Of a stretch of 5,663 nt of DNA, positions 1 to 5,663 are shown piece after piece. The first letter of the stretch is position 1, and every line of letters begins with the position of its first letter. The translations under genes were made by a program, and so were the position numbers. The notes below the pieces were generated by a model. The model had not been told where the DNA came from. It searched no databases and was given only the letters and a program-made list of their open reading frames with translations. Where the stretch lies: the NCBI GenBank assembly GCA_023413015.1, contig JAEZQR010000001.1, positions 1-5,663 of the forward strand, read 5' to 3'. Source of the stretch: Pseudomonadota bacterium. GTDB taxonomy: Bacteria; Pseudomonadota; Alphaproteobacteria; Sphingomonadales; Sphingomonadaceae.

Positions 1-357
1 CGCCGCCGCCTCGGCGCCCGGCTGAGTGAGCGGCGTCAGGCGCTTGCCCGACACCGCATCGAGGAGCGCCGCGCCGCCGCCGGCGTAGCGCAGCTCGTAG
101 ACCGGCGTGTCGAGGAAGGTCTTGAGCGTCAGCGCCTCAACCGCGCGCTTCTCGCGGCGCAGCACGTCGGTGGGCGGCAGCACACGCGCGGCGCGCAGGT
201 CGAGGCTTTCCGGCACGCGCTTCAGATGCTCGCCGCGCACCGTGTCGATCGGCGAGGCGGTCATGAACAGGCCGGTCGCCACCCAGATCAGGAGCTGGAG
301 CCCGACGATCCAGCTGAGCCAGATGTGGATGCGGTAGAAGCGGCTGCGCGTGCTCAT
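1..357 (-). CDS. PepSY domain membrane protein (3' end beyond window)
   Basis: Partial gene. The first 119 codons are visible and the frame is still open at the left edge. The ATG lies within the stop codon of the upstream DUF3147 gene (ATGA overlap), with a modest GGGA ribosome-binding element about 7 nt before it. Residues about 10-34 form a hydrophobic helix (HIWLSWIVGLQLLIWVATGLFM) that matches the first transmembrane helix of PepSY-associated proteins. Residues about 70-112 resemble a PepSY fold: a 'YELRYAGGGAALLDAVSG' strand-turn-strand, then 'KRLTPL'. PepSY membrane proteins are poorly understood; members have been linked to siderophore or iron reduction and to protease inhibition, and neither role is shown here. 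Because the C-terminus is missing, I cannot tell whether this is a short single-PepSY protein or a longer multi-helix one. The family call is from the helix and the PepSY-like segment; the function is unknown. Confidence 0.8.
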   Translation of the reverse strand, partial: MSTRSRFYRIHIWLSWIVGLQLLIWVATGLFMTASPIDTVRGEHLKRVPESLDLRAARVLPPTDVLRREKRAVEALTLKTFLDTPVYELRYAGGGAALLDAVSGKRLTPLTQPGAEAAA

Positions 358-704
358 AGGTCGATCCCGAAGCGCGGCCCGGCGCGGACCATGGCGAAGT
401 AGAGGAGGATGGTGAGCATGCAGCCGGCGAGCAGCGCCGGCCAGAAGCTCAAGCCCCGGCGAAGCAGCACCGGCACAAGCAGGAACAACGGCAGCGACGG
501 CAGCACGAACCAGAAGGTGGCCTGCGCATGCGCGGCGAGGCGCTCCGGATCGCCGGTGTCGCGCCACAGCCACATCATGCCGAGGATCGAGACGAGCGGC
601 AGCGAGGCGATCAGCGCGCCGAAGCCGGGATTGCGCTTCGCGATCTCGGAGACGAGCGCGATGATCGCGCCGGAGAGCAGCGCCTTGAGGATGGCGTAGG
701 TCAT
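354..704 (-). CDS. DUF3147-family four-helix inner-membrane protein
   Basis: A 116-residue integral membrane protein that begins MTYAILKALLSGAII. Four hydrophobic segments fall at about residues 4-20, 27-47, 61-81 and 87-106, joined by short polar loops (EIAKRNPGFG, RDTGDPERLAAHAQ, RRGLSF). The size, the N-terminal helix followed by a 'NPGFGALIASLPLVSILGMMWLW' segment, and the four-helix plan fit the DUF3147 family (about 110-120 residues), which has no assigned biochemical role. The start at 704 is chosen because the family pattern begins there; the frame stays open far upstream only as antisense of the protease gene. Ribosome binding is weak: GGGGCG lies just before the ATG, inside a possible hairpin. 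It is first in a pair with the PepSY protein, whose start overlaps its stop by 4 nt, so the two are probably translated together. The family assignment is from memory of sequence character. Confidence 0.82.
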   Translation of the reverse strand: MTYAILKALLSGAIIALVSEIAKRNPGFGALIASLPLVSILGMMWLWRDTGDPERLAAHAQATFWFVLPSLPLFLLVPVLLRRGLSFWPALLAGCMLTILLYFAMVRAGPRFGIDL

Positions 705-835
705 GCGCCCCGTTGGCGCGAAACCGACGTAAACACCAGCCCCGAGTGCGCCGGCAAGCAAGGTCTGGGGGCTGTCTCGCACGCTGCGCCCGCATGTCGC
801 GCGCCGATGCGCCCGTAGCCGCAGGCGGCCACATC

Positions 836-850
836 TGGCATGAAGTGCCA
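836..850. repeat. Small perfect palindrome TGGCA-N5-TGCCA, possible operator
   Basis: Five-base arms around a TGAAG spacer, ending 8 nt before the protease ribosome-binding site. Dyads of this size and spacing can be bound by dimeric regulators. A 10-bp match is short, however, and chance occurrence is quite possible. No regulator gene adjoins it. Confidence 0.25.
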
Positions 851-857
851 AATATCT

Positions 858-865
858 GAGGGAGA
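858..865 (+). promoter_or_regulatory. Ribosome-binding site of the M16 protease gene
   Basis: GAGGGAGA lies 7 nt upstream of the ATG at 873, the best Shine-Dalgarno match in the window. It decides the start. The in-frame ATG at 840 has no purine-rich element before it, and using it would place 11 polar residues ahead of the lipoprotein signal peptide. Confidence 0.75.
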
Positions 866-872
866 TGAGCGG

Positions 873-3662
873 ATGGCAGGCAAGTGGCTGGCGCTTCTGG
901 CGGCTGGGACGATGCTGACGGGCTGCGAGGCCGCCCTGGCCAGGAAAGAGGATCGGCCCGCGCCGCCCGCCGCCACCGCTGCCGTAGCAGCCGGCCCGAG
1001 CCAGGCGCTGATCAATGCGGTGAATATCCCCTACGAGCAGTTCACGCTCCCGAACGGCCTGCGCGTCATCGTCCATACCGACCGCAAGGTGCCGGTGGTC
1101 GCCACCTCGATCTGGTATCATGTCGGCTCGAAGGACGAGCCGCCGGGCAAGACCGGCTTTGCGCACCTGTTCGAGCATCTGATGTTCGAGGGCTCGGAGC
1201 ATGTGAAGGACTTCGACAAGCCGCTCGAGGATGCCGGCGCCACCGGCATGAACGGCACCACCTGGTTCGACCGCACCAACTATTTCCAGAACGTGCCGAC
1301 CGGCGCGCTCGACCTCGCGCTGTTCCTCGAGTCCGATCGCATGGGTCATCTGCTCGGCTCGATCAGCCAGACCAGCCTCAACCAGCAGCGCGGCGTCGTC
1401 CAGAACGAGAAGCGGCAGGGCGACAACGAGCCCTACGGCCTGGTCGAGTATGAGATCCTCAAGGGGCTGTTCCCCGAAGGGCACGGCTATCGCCACTCGA
1501 CGATCGGGTCGATGGCGGATCTCGACGCCGCCAGCCTCGAGGACGTGAAGAACTGGTTCCGCACCTGGTACGGGCCGAACAACGCCGTGCTGGTGCTCGC
1601 CGGCGATATCGACGCCAAGACCGCACGGCCGCTCGTCGAGAAATATTTCGGCGACATCCCGCCGGGGCCGCCGATCCAGCGCATCAAGGACGCGGTGCCC
1701 GAGCATGTGAACATCCGCCGGCAGGTGATGCAGGACCGGGTGGCGCAGGCGCGGCTCTACCGCGTGTGGGCGGTGCCGAGCGGGACCGATCCGCAGATGC
1801 CGCTGCTCGACGTCGCCGCGACGATCCTCGCCGGTGGCAACAGCTCGCGCTTCTACAACGACCTCGTGCGCGACAAGAAGGTCGCCACCGCGGTGCGCGG
1901 CTATGTGCAGGACCATGAGTCGGCGAGCCTGTTCCAGCTCGAGGTCGACGTGGCGCCGGGCGTCGATCCGAAGCTGGTCGATGCGCGCGTCGACGAGCTG
2001 ACCGCGCAGTTCCTCCGCGACGGGCCGACCGCCGACGAGGTGGCGCGCGTCGCCATGCGCGCGGTTTCGGGCACGATCCGCGGGCTCGAGGAGGTCGGCG
2101 GCTTCGGCGGCAAGGCCGCCGTGCTGGCCGAGGGCGCGCTCTATGCGGGTGACCCGGCCTTCTACAAGACCGAGCTCAAGCGCTACGCCGACGCCACGCC
2201 GCAGAGCGTGCTCGCCGCCGCGCGCCGCTGGGTCGGCGACGGCGCCTACGAGCTGACCGTGCTGCCCTTCGGCAATCCGCAGGCGGCAAGCGTGGGCGTC
2301 GACCGCAGCAAGCTGCCGGTACCGACCAGCGGCAAGGACCTCGTCTTTCCCGCGGTCGAGCGCGCGAAGCTGTCGAATGGTATCCAGGTCGTGTTCGCGC
2401 GCCGCGCCACCGTGCCGGTCGTCGAGATGTCGATGAGCTTCGACGCCGGCATCGCGGCCGACTCGCACGCGAAGCCGGGCGTCGCCAACCTGACGATGGC
2501 GCTGCTCGACGAGGGAACCGAGAAGCGCAGCGCGGTCGAGATTGCGCAGGCCACCGAGCGGCTCGGCGCCTCGCTCGGCATAGGCAACGACACCGACAGC
2601 TCGCGCGTTGGCCTGTCGGCGCTCACCACCAACCTCGCGCCGTCGATCGACCTGTGGGCGGACATCATCCGCCACCCCGTTTTCGCGCCGGCCGAGATCG
2701 AGCGGCTGCGCGGCATCACGCTCGCGCGGATCGAGAACGAGCTCGACCAGCCGCAGGCGCTGGCGCTGCGCGTGCTGCCGCCGATCCTCTACGGGCCGAA
2801 CCACCCCTATGGCGTGCCGCTCACCGGCTCGGGCACGGCGGAGGGGGTGAAGGCGATCACGCGCGAAGACCTCGTCGCCTTCCACGACACCTGGCTGCGC
2901 CCCGACAACGCGACGATTTTCGTTGTCGGCGACACCACGCTCGCCGAGGTGACGCCGCTGCTGGAGAAGGCGTTCGGCGACTGGCGCGCGCCGGCCGAAC
3001 CCAAGGGCGAGAAGCATTTCACCACGGCCACCGCGCCGGCCTCGAGCCGGATCGTGCTGATCGACCGGCCGGGCTCGCCGCAGTCGTTCATCCTCGCGGG
3101 CTATCCGCTCCCTGTGACGGGCAAGGACGATCCGTTGCCGCTCTATGCCGCGAACGAGGTGCTGGGCGGCTCCTTCCTCGCGCGCATCAATAGCAACCTG
3201 CGTGAGGAGAAGGGCTGGTCTTACGGTGCCTACACCGGCGTGCGCGGCGCGGCCGAGCAGATGCCGTTCATCGTCCAGGCGCCGGTGCAGACCGACAAGA
3301 CCACCGATTCCATCAAGGAGATCCTTGCCGAGCTCAAGGCCTATCGCGGCCCAAAGGGCACGACGCCGGAGGAGTTGTCCCGCGTGATCCAAGGCAACAC
3401 GCGCAGCCTGCCCGGCAGCTTCGAGACCGCGGAAAGCGTGCTCGGCGCGCTCCAGGCGAACCAGGTCTATCACCGGCCGGACGATTATCAGGAGCGCTTG
3501 AGCGACCGTTACCGTGCGCTCACCGCCCGGGACTTCGACACCGCGATCCGGCAGTATATCGATCCGGCAAAGCTCGTATGGGTGGTGGTCGGCGACCGCG
3601 CGAAGATCGAGCCAGGCCTCAGGACGCTCGGCCTGCCGATTGAGGTACGGTCGGCGCGGTAG
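873..3662 (+). CDS. M16 family zinc metallopeptidase, lipoprotein (pitrilysin/insulinase type)
   Basis: A 929-residue two-half M16 protease. The N-terminus (MAGKWLALLAAGTMLTGC) is a lipoprotein signal with lipobox L15-T16-G17-C18, followed by a Pro/Ala-rich linker, so the mature protein should be lipid-anchored on the periplasmic side. Residue +2 is Glu, which by the E. coli rule favours the outer membrane. The first peptidase domain (about residues 55-200) carries the inverted zinc motif HxxEH at H98-L99-F100-E101-H102 and the downstream zinc-ligand Glu at E179 (VVQNEKRQG), the usual distance away. An M16_C-type domain follows (from about 220, LEDVKNWFRTWYGPNNAVLVLAGDI). The second half repeats the plan from about 498 (KLSNGIQVVFARR), but the zinc motif has become N539-L540-T541-M542-A543, so it is structural. 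Its M16_C domain begins near 665 and contains the conserved R777...Y784 (LREEKGWSYGAYTG), which in the family helps bind substrate. Length is typical. Expected role: degradation of peptides or small unfolded polypeptides in the envelope; the substrate is unknown. It is monocistronic, with divergent and convergent neighbours. Confidence 0.95.
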   Translation: MAGKWLALLAAGTMLTGCEAALARKEDRPAPPAATAAVAAGPSQALINAVNIPYEQFTLPNGLRVIVHTDRKVPVVATSIWYHVGSKDEPPGKTGFAHLFEHLMFEGSEHVKDFDKPLEDAGATGMNGTTWFDRTNYFQNVPTGALDLALFLESDRMGHLLGSISQTSLNQQRGVVQNEKRQGDNEPYGLVEYEILKGLFPEGHGYRHSTIGSMADLDAASLEDVKNWFRTWYGPNNAVLVLAGDIDAKTARPLVEKYFGDIPPGPPIQRIKDAVPEHVNIRRQVMQDRVAQARLYRVWAVPSGTDPQMPLLDVAATILAGGNSSRFYNDLVRDKKVATAVRGYVQDHESASLFQLEVDVAPGVDPKLVDARVDELTAQFLRDGPTADEVARVAMRAVSGTIRGLEEVGGFGGKAAVLAEGALYAGDPAFYKTELKRYADATPQSVLAAARRWVGDGAYELTVLPFGNPQAASVGVDRSKLPVPTSGKDLVFPAVERAKLSNGIQVVFARRATVPVVEMSMSFDAGIAADSHAKPGVANLTMALLDEGTEKRSAVEIAQATERLGASLGIGNDTDSSRVGLSALTTNLAPSIDLWADIIRHPVFAPAEIERLRGITLARIENELDQPQALALRVLPPILYGPNHPYGVPLTGSGTAEGVKAITREDLVAFHDTWLRPDNATIFVVGDTTLAEVTPLLEKAFGDWRAPAEPKGEKHFTTATAPASSRIVLIDRPGSPQSFILAGYPLPVTGKDDPLPLYAANEVLGGSFLARINSNLREEKGWSYGAYTGVRGAAEQMPFIVQAPVQTDKTTDSIKEILAELKAYRGPKGTTPEELSRVIQGNTRSLPGSFETAESVLGALQANQVYHRPDDYQERLSDRYRALTARDFDTAIRQYIDPAKLVWVVVGDRAKIEPGLRTLGLPIEVRSAR

Positions 3663-3668
3663 TTGTCT

Positions 3669-3693
3669 CCCCACGAAGTGGTACTTCGTGGGG
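3669..3693. terminator. Perfect 11-bp inverted repeat between convergent genes, probable bidirectional terminator
   Basis: CCCCACGAAGT, a 3-nt GGT loop, then ACTTCGTGGGG. The repeat starts 7 nt after the protease stop codon and ends 21 nt before the transporter stop codon, the classic place for a terminator serving two convergent genes. Neither strand has a T-tract after the stem, so it is not a textbook intrinsic terminator. It may act as a transcript-end stabiliser, as a Rho-assisted end, or as a REP-like repeat. The adjoining CCCCGAAG (3695-3702) could pair with the second arm as an alternative fold. Confidence 0.6.
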
Positions 3694-3714
3694 GCCCCGA
3701 AGGCCGAGGCTCCG

Positions 3715-4548
3715 CTAGCCTGCGAGGATCAGCATCGCGCCGGCGGCGATGGCGAGCGCTGCCGCGACCCGGTGCGCCGTGACCTGCTCCTTCAGCCAGA
3801 CGACGGCGATCAGGGTGGCGAAGAGGATGCTCGTCTCGCGCAGGGCAGCGAGCGGGGCGGTGGAGCCCAGCCGATAAGCGGCGAGCGCGAAGCCGTAGGT
3901 GAAGAGGCTGAGCAAGCCGGCGATCACGCCGGGCTTCCACTGGTCGCGCACGATCGCGACGAGGCCGCGCCCGCGGATCGCGGCGAAGGTGGTGCCGATG
4001 ACGGTTCCATGCACCACGAACAGCCAGGCGATGTAGCTGGGCGCCGACGGCGCGGCACGGACGCCGTGCGCGTCTACCACCGTGTAGCTCGCGATCATCG
4101 CGCCGGTGAGCAGCGACCAGCCGAGCGCGGCGCGGCTGATGTGGCGCCCAATGCTCATGACCAGCGTGCCGGCGACGATGGCGCCGATCCCGGCGAGCTG
4201 CGCCGGTCGCGCCGGTTCGCCGAGCAGGCCGACGGTGACGAGCGCGGTGAGCAGCGGCGCCGTCCCGCGCGCCACCGGGTAGGCGGCCGAGAAGTCGCCA
4301 ACCTCGAACGCGCGGACGAGCGCGTAGAGATAGACGAGGTGGATCAGCACCGACCCGGCGAGCCAGGGCCAGGCGGCGCCGGGCGGGGCGACGAAGAACA
4401 GCGCCGGCAGCGCGAACAGCGCGGTCGAGCCGTCGATCAGCGCGCGGCCGACCAGCTTGTCGCTGCCAGCCTTCAGGATTGCGTTGACGACGGCATGGAT
4501 GGCGCCCGACGCGAGGATCAGCGCATAGGCGAGGTCTATTCCGCTCAC
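3715..4548 (-). CDS. EamA/DMT-superfamily ten-helix membrane transporter
   Basis: A 277-residue integral membrane protein with ten hydrophobic segments, at about residues 6-26, 35-54, 59-79, 90-110, 116-134, 141-160, 171-191, 204-224, 232-252 and 259-276. This is the 5+5 helix duplication of the drug/metabolite transporter superfamily. Both halves show the EamA signature in helices 4/9: 'AAYPVARGTAPLLTALVTV...GE' near 88-111, and 'PLAALRETSILFATLIAVVWLKE' near 232-254. Such proteins usually export or exchange small metabolites, amino acids or drugs; the substrate cannot be read from sequence. The start is the GTG at 4548, giving a short N-terminal tail (VSGIDLAYALILASG). It overlaps the stop codon of the upstream acetyltransferase gene as GTGA. 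There is no good Shine-Dalgarno there, so translation is probably coupled. The in-frame ATG at 4599 would add 17 polar residues inside the acetyltransferase gene and is less likely. Confidence 0.92.
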   Translation of the reverse strand: MSGIDLAYALILASGAIHAVVNAILKAGSDKLVGRALIDGSTALFALPALFFVAPPGAAWPWLAGSVLIHLVYLYALVRAFEVGDFSAAYPVARGTAPLLTALVTVGLLGEPARPAQLAGIGAIVAGTLVMSIGRHISRAALGWSLLTGAMIASYTVVDAHGVRAAPSAPSYIAWLFVVHGTVIGTTFAAIRGRGLVAIVRDQWKPGVIAGLLSLFTYGFALAAYRLGSTAPLAALRETSILFATLIAVVWLKEQVTAHRVAAALAIAAGAMLILAG

Positions 4549-5081
4549 CTGCGGCGTTCGCGCGCCAGCAGGGCATAGACGACATCGTCGGTCCAGCAAT
4601 CCGTGCTGCGATCGAAGTAGCTCTCGATATGATGGGCCTCCTGCCGGAAACCGAGGCGGGCGAGGAGGGCGCGGCTGCGGGCGTTGTCGGCGCCGGTGAC
4701 GGCGATCAGGCGGTGGAGGCCGTGATCGTCGAACAGGTGGCCGATCAGGCGAGCGAGCGCCTCGGCAGCGTAACCCTGGCCCCAGTGATCGGGATGCAGG
4801 CTGTAGCCGAGCTCGGCCTGACGCTCGCCGGGGCCGCCGAAGTTGACGCCGATGTCGCCGACGATCGCACCATCATGCGTCTCGATCACATATTGGTGCC
4901 AGCCCGGCTCGGCGCCCGGCGTCCGCCCTTCCATCGCCGCGTACATCGCACGAGTCTCGTCGAGCGTGCGGTCGCTGCGCCCCTGCCAGCGCGCGACACG
5001 TTGGCGGATATCGTGCAGCACCTCGGCATCGGCGGTGCGAACGGGGCGGATACGGAGCCGATCGGTCGTGAGCGGGTTCAT
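4545..5081 (-). CDS. GNAT family N-acetyltransferase (RimJ/RimL-like)
   Basis: A 178-residue single-domain acetyltransferase expected to transfer acetyl from acetyl-CoA to an amine in the cytoplasm. The N-terminus (MNPLTTDRLRIRPVRTAD) is the standard opening of the Acetyltransf_3/RimJ-RimL group, which fixes the start at 5081 rather than further upstream. Core motifs in order: an 'IVGDIGVNF' strand (about 73-81), E90-L91-G92-Y93 with 'SLHPDHWGQGYAAEA' (94-108; W100-G101-Q102-G103-Y104-A105 is the acetyl-CoA pyrophosphate-binding loop), and the 'N133-A-R-S...LLARLGF145' motif B region. A 'CWTDDVVYALLARE' end is typical. RimJ/RimL relatives modify protein N-termini, but many homologues act on small amines or antibiotics, so the substrate is open. 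It is the first gene of a two-gene operon with the EamA transporter. No Shine-Dalgarno is visible before its ATG (GCCCCC precedes it). Confidence 0.93.
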   Translation of the reverse strand: MNPLTTDRLRIRPVRTADAEVLHDIRQRVARWQGRSDRTLDETRAMYAAMEGRTPGAEPGWHQYVIETHDGAIVGDIGVNFGGPGERQAELGYSLHPDHWGQGYAAEALARLIGHLFDDHGLHRLIAVTGADNARSRALLARLGFRQEAHHIESYFDRSTDCWTDDVVYALLARERRR

Positions 5082-5087
5082 GGGGGC

Positions 5088-5093
5088 AACGTA
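5088..5093 (-). promoter_or_regulatory. Candidate -10 element for a leaderless acetyltransferase transcript
   Basis: On the minus strand TACGTT (fits TANNNT) ends 6 nt before the acetyltransferase ATG, and no Shine-Dalgarno lies between. That arrangement is what a leaderless transcript would show. No good -35 is seen at the expected spacing, and a six-base degenerate match is weak evidence. Confidence 0.25.
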
Positions 5094-5108
5094 ACGGGCG
5101 AGGGCTGG

Positions 5109-5663
5109 ATGCGCGAGATCGATATTGCCGTTATCGGGGCCGGGGCCGCGGGGATCGCGGCGGCGCGCGAGCTTGTCCGGCATGGCCTGTCGGTACGGGT
5201 GATTGAGGCCGACCAGCGCATCGGCGGGCGGGCGTGGACGAAAGCGGCGGGCGGCCATCCGCTCGACCTGGGGTGCGGCTGGCTACATTCGGCGGACCGC
5301 AACCCGTGGCGCAAGCTGGCCGAGGCGGCGGGCTTCACGATCGACCGGACGCCGCCGCCCTGGGGCACGCAGGTCTTCGACCACGGCTTTCCGGCCGACG
5401 AGCAGGCGGCGTTCCAGGCCGCCTTCGCCGCGTTCGAGGAACGGCTCGACAAGGCGCGCGACAAGCCGGACGCGCCGGCGGGGCGCTACCACGACGGCGG
5501 ACGCTGGGACCCGCTGATCGACGCCCTGTCGAGCTACATCAGCGGCGCCGAATACGACCGCATCTCGGCGCACGACTATCTCGCCTATTCGGACGCCGAC
5601 ACCGGCGTGAACTGGCGCTGCGTGGAAGGCTATGGCGCGCTGATCGCCGCGCAGGCCGCCGGG
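5109..5663 (+). CDS. FAD-dependent amine oxidase family oxidoreductase (3' end beyond window)
   Basis: The first 185 codons are visible and the frame is open at the right edge. The protein begins MREIDIAVIGAGAAGIAAAREL. The Rossmann dinucleotide-binding motif is G10-A-G12-A-A-G15, the ribose-binding acid is E33 at the end of the second strand (VRVIEA), and the flavoprotein amine oxidase signature follows as R37-I-G39-G40-R41. A further family hallmark is 'DLGCGWLHSADRNPW' (about residues 55-69), the segment next to the FAD phosphates in monoamine oxidase-like enzymes. No signal peptide is evident, so it is probably cytoplasmic. Full-length relatives are about 400-450 residues, so more than half is missing, including the C-terminal FAD-contact and substrate residues; the substrate (amine, polyamine or other) cannot be stated. 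The ATG at 5109 has GAGGG 4 nt upstream, and the Rossmann strand starts right after it. It is divergent from the acetyltransferase gene with only 27 bp between start codons. Confidence 0.92.
   Translation, partial: MREIDIAVIGAGAAGIAAARELVRHGLSVRVIEADQRIGGRAWTKAAGGHPLDLGCGWLHSADRNPWRKLAEAAGFTIDRTPPPWGTQVFDHGFPADEQAAFQAAFAAFEERLDKARDKPDAPAGRYHDGGRWDPLIDALSSYISGAEYDRISAHDYLAYSDADTGVNWRCVEGYGALIAAQAAG

Larger units (their letters stand above)
705..872. promoter_or_regulatory. Divergent intergenic region (DUF3147/PepSY pair versus M16 protease)
   Basis: These 168 bases separate two divergent transcription units and must hold or border both promoters. I find no convincing sigma70-type -35/-10 pair on either strand. 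Visible structure: a short inverted repeat GCGCC-N5-GGCGC (705-719) next to the DUF3147 start; a 7-bp inverted repeat CAGCCCC/GGGGCTG (737-743 and 768-774); and a perfect TGGCA-N5-TGCCA palindrome at 836-850, just upstream of the protease ribosome-binding site. No convincing small gene is present. The regulatory role is inferred from position only. Confidence 0.45.

Noticed and set aside
835..850. Sigma54 promoter on the minus strand (TGGCAC with downstream GC)
   Set aside because: The downstream GC is 2 nt too close to the GG for the -24/-12 spacing, and the TTGC element is missing.
840..872. Start of the protease at the ATG at 840
   Set aside because: It has no ribosome-binding site and would add 11 polar residues before the lipoprotein signal; the ATG at 873 has GAGGGAGA at ideal spacing.
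354..3674. A 1106-residue minus-strand ORF as a real protein
   Set aside because: Only its last 116 residues (DUF3147) look like a protein family. The rest is Arg/Ala/His-rich antisense of a clear M16 protease in codon-aligned register.
3514..4578. A 354-residue plus-strand ORF opposite the EamA transporter
   Set aside because: It is codon-aligned antisense of the transporter, rich in Arg, Gly, Glu and Asp with no recognisable domain, and its 5' part overlaps the protease C-terminus out of frame.
3509..4585. A 358-residue minus-strand ORF in another frame of the transporter region
   Set aside because: It has a low-complexity Arg/Ala/Pro-rich translation typical of a GC-rich shadow frame; the overlapping frame gives ten clean transmembrane helices.
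5082..5258. Extended N-terminus for the acetyltransferase
   Set aside because: The extra 59 residues lie antisense to the amine oxidase coding start and precede a canonical GNAT N-terminus at MNPLTTDRLR.
5203..5573. Small ORFs on both strands within the amine oxidase region
   Set aside because: Their translations are Arg/Ser/Ala-rich shadows overlapping a clear flavoprotein N-terminus with GxGxxG and GGR motifs.
1..5663. Mobile element, CRISPR array, tRNA or rRNA
   Set aside because: No transposase or integrase motifs, regularly spaced repeats, tRNA-like cloverleaf or rRNA stretches were seen; base composition looks uniform across the window.

Overview
This window looks like ordinary chromosome from a GC-rich alphaproteobacterium, most likely a sphingomonad. 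That lineage call is inference. It rests on the GC-rich third codon positions, on near absence of TTA, CTA and TCA codons (which leaves long antisense frames open), and on the combination of a lipoprotein M16 protease, a PepSY/DUF3147 pair and a flavin amine oxidase. I see no phage, transposon, plasmid, CRISPR or RNA genes.

Layout: (1) 1-704, minus strand: a four-transmembrane DUF3147-family protein followed by a PepSY-type membrane protein that runs off the left edge. Their start and stop codons overlap as ATGA, so they form a coupled pair. (2) 705-872: a 168-bp divergent intergenic region. (3) 873-3662, plus strand: a 929-residue, probably lipid-anchored M16 (pitrilysin/insulinase) zinc protease. 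Its first half is catalytic and its second half is degenerate. (4) 3663-3714: a convergent intergenic gap with a perfect 11-bp inverted repeat, probably a shared terminator. (5) 3715-5081, minus strand: a GNAT acetyltransferase followed, with a GTGA overlap, by a ten-helix EamA/DMT transporter. (6) 5082-5108: a 27-bp divergent gap. (7) 5109-5663, plus strand: the N-terminal part of an FAD-dependent amine oxidase, cut by the right edge.

The four transcription units appear functionally separate: a membrane pair possibly tied to metal or redox handling, an envelope protease, an acetyltransferase/exporter operon, and a flavin oxidoreductase. I found no strong sign of a new system. The points most worth checking are the two coupled gene pairs, the very tight 27-bp divergent junction with a possible leaderless start for the acetyltransferase gene, and the convergent hairpin.
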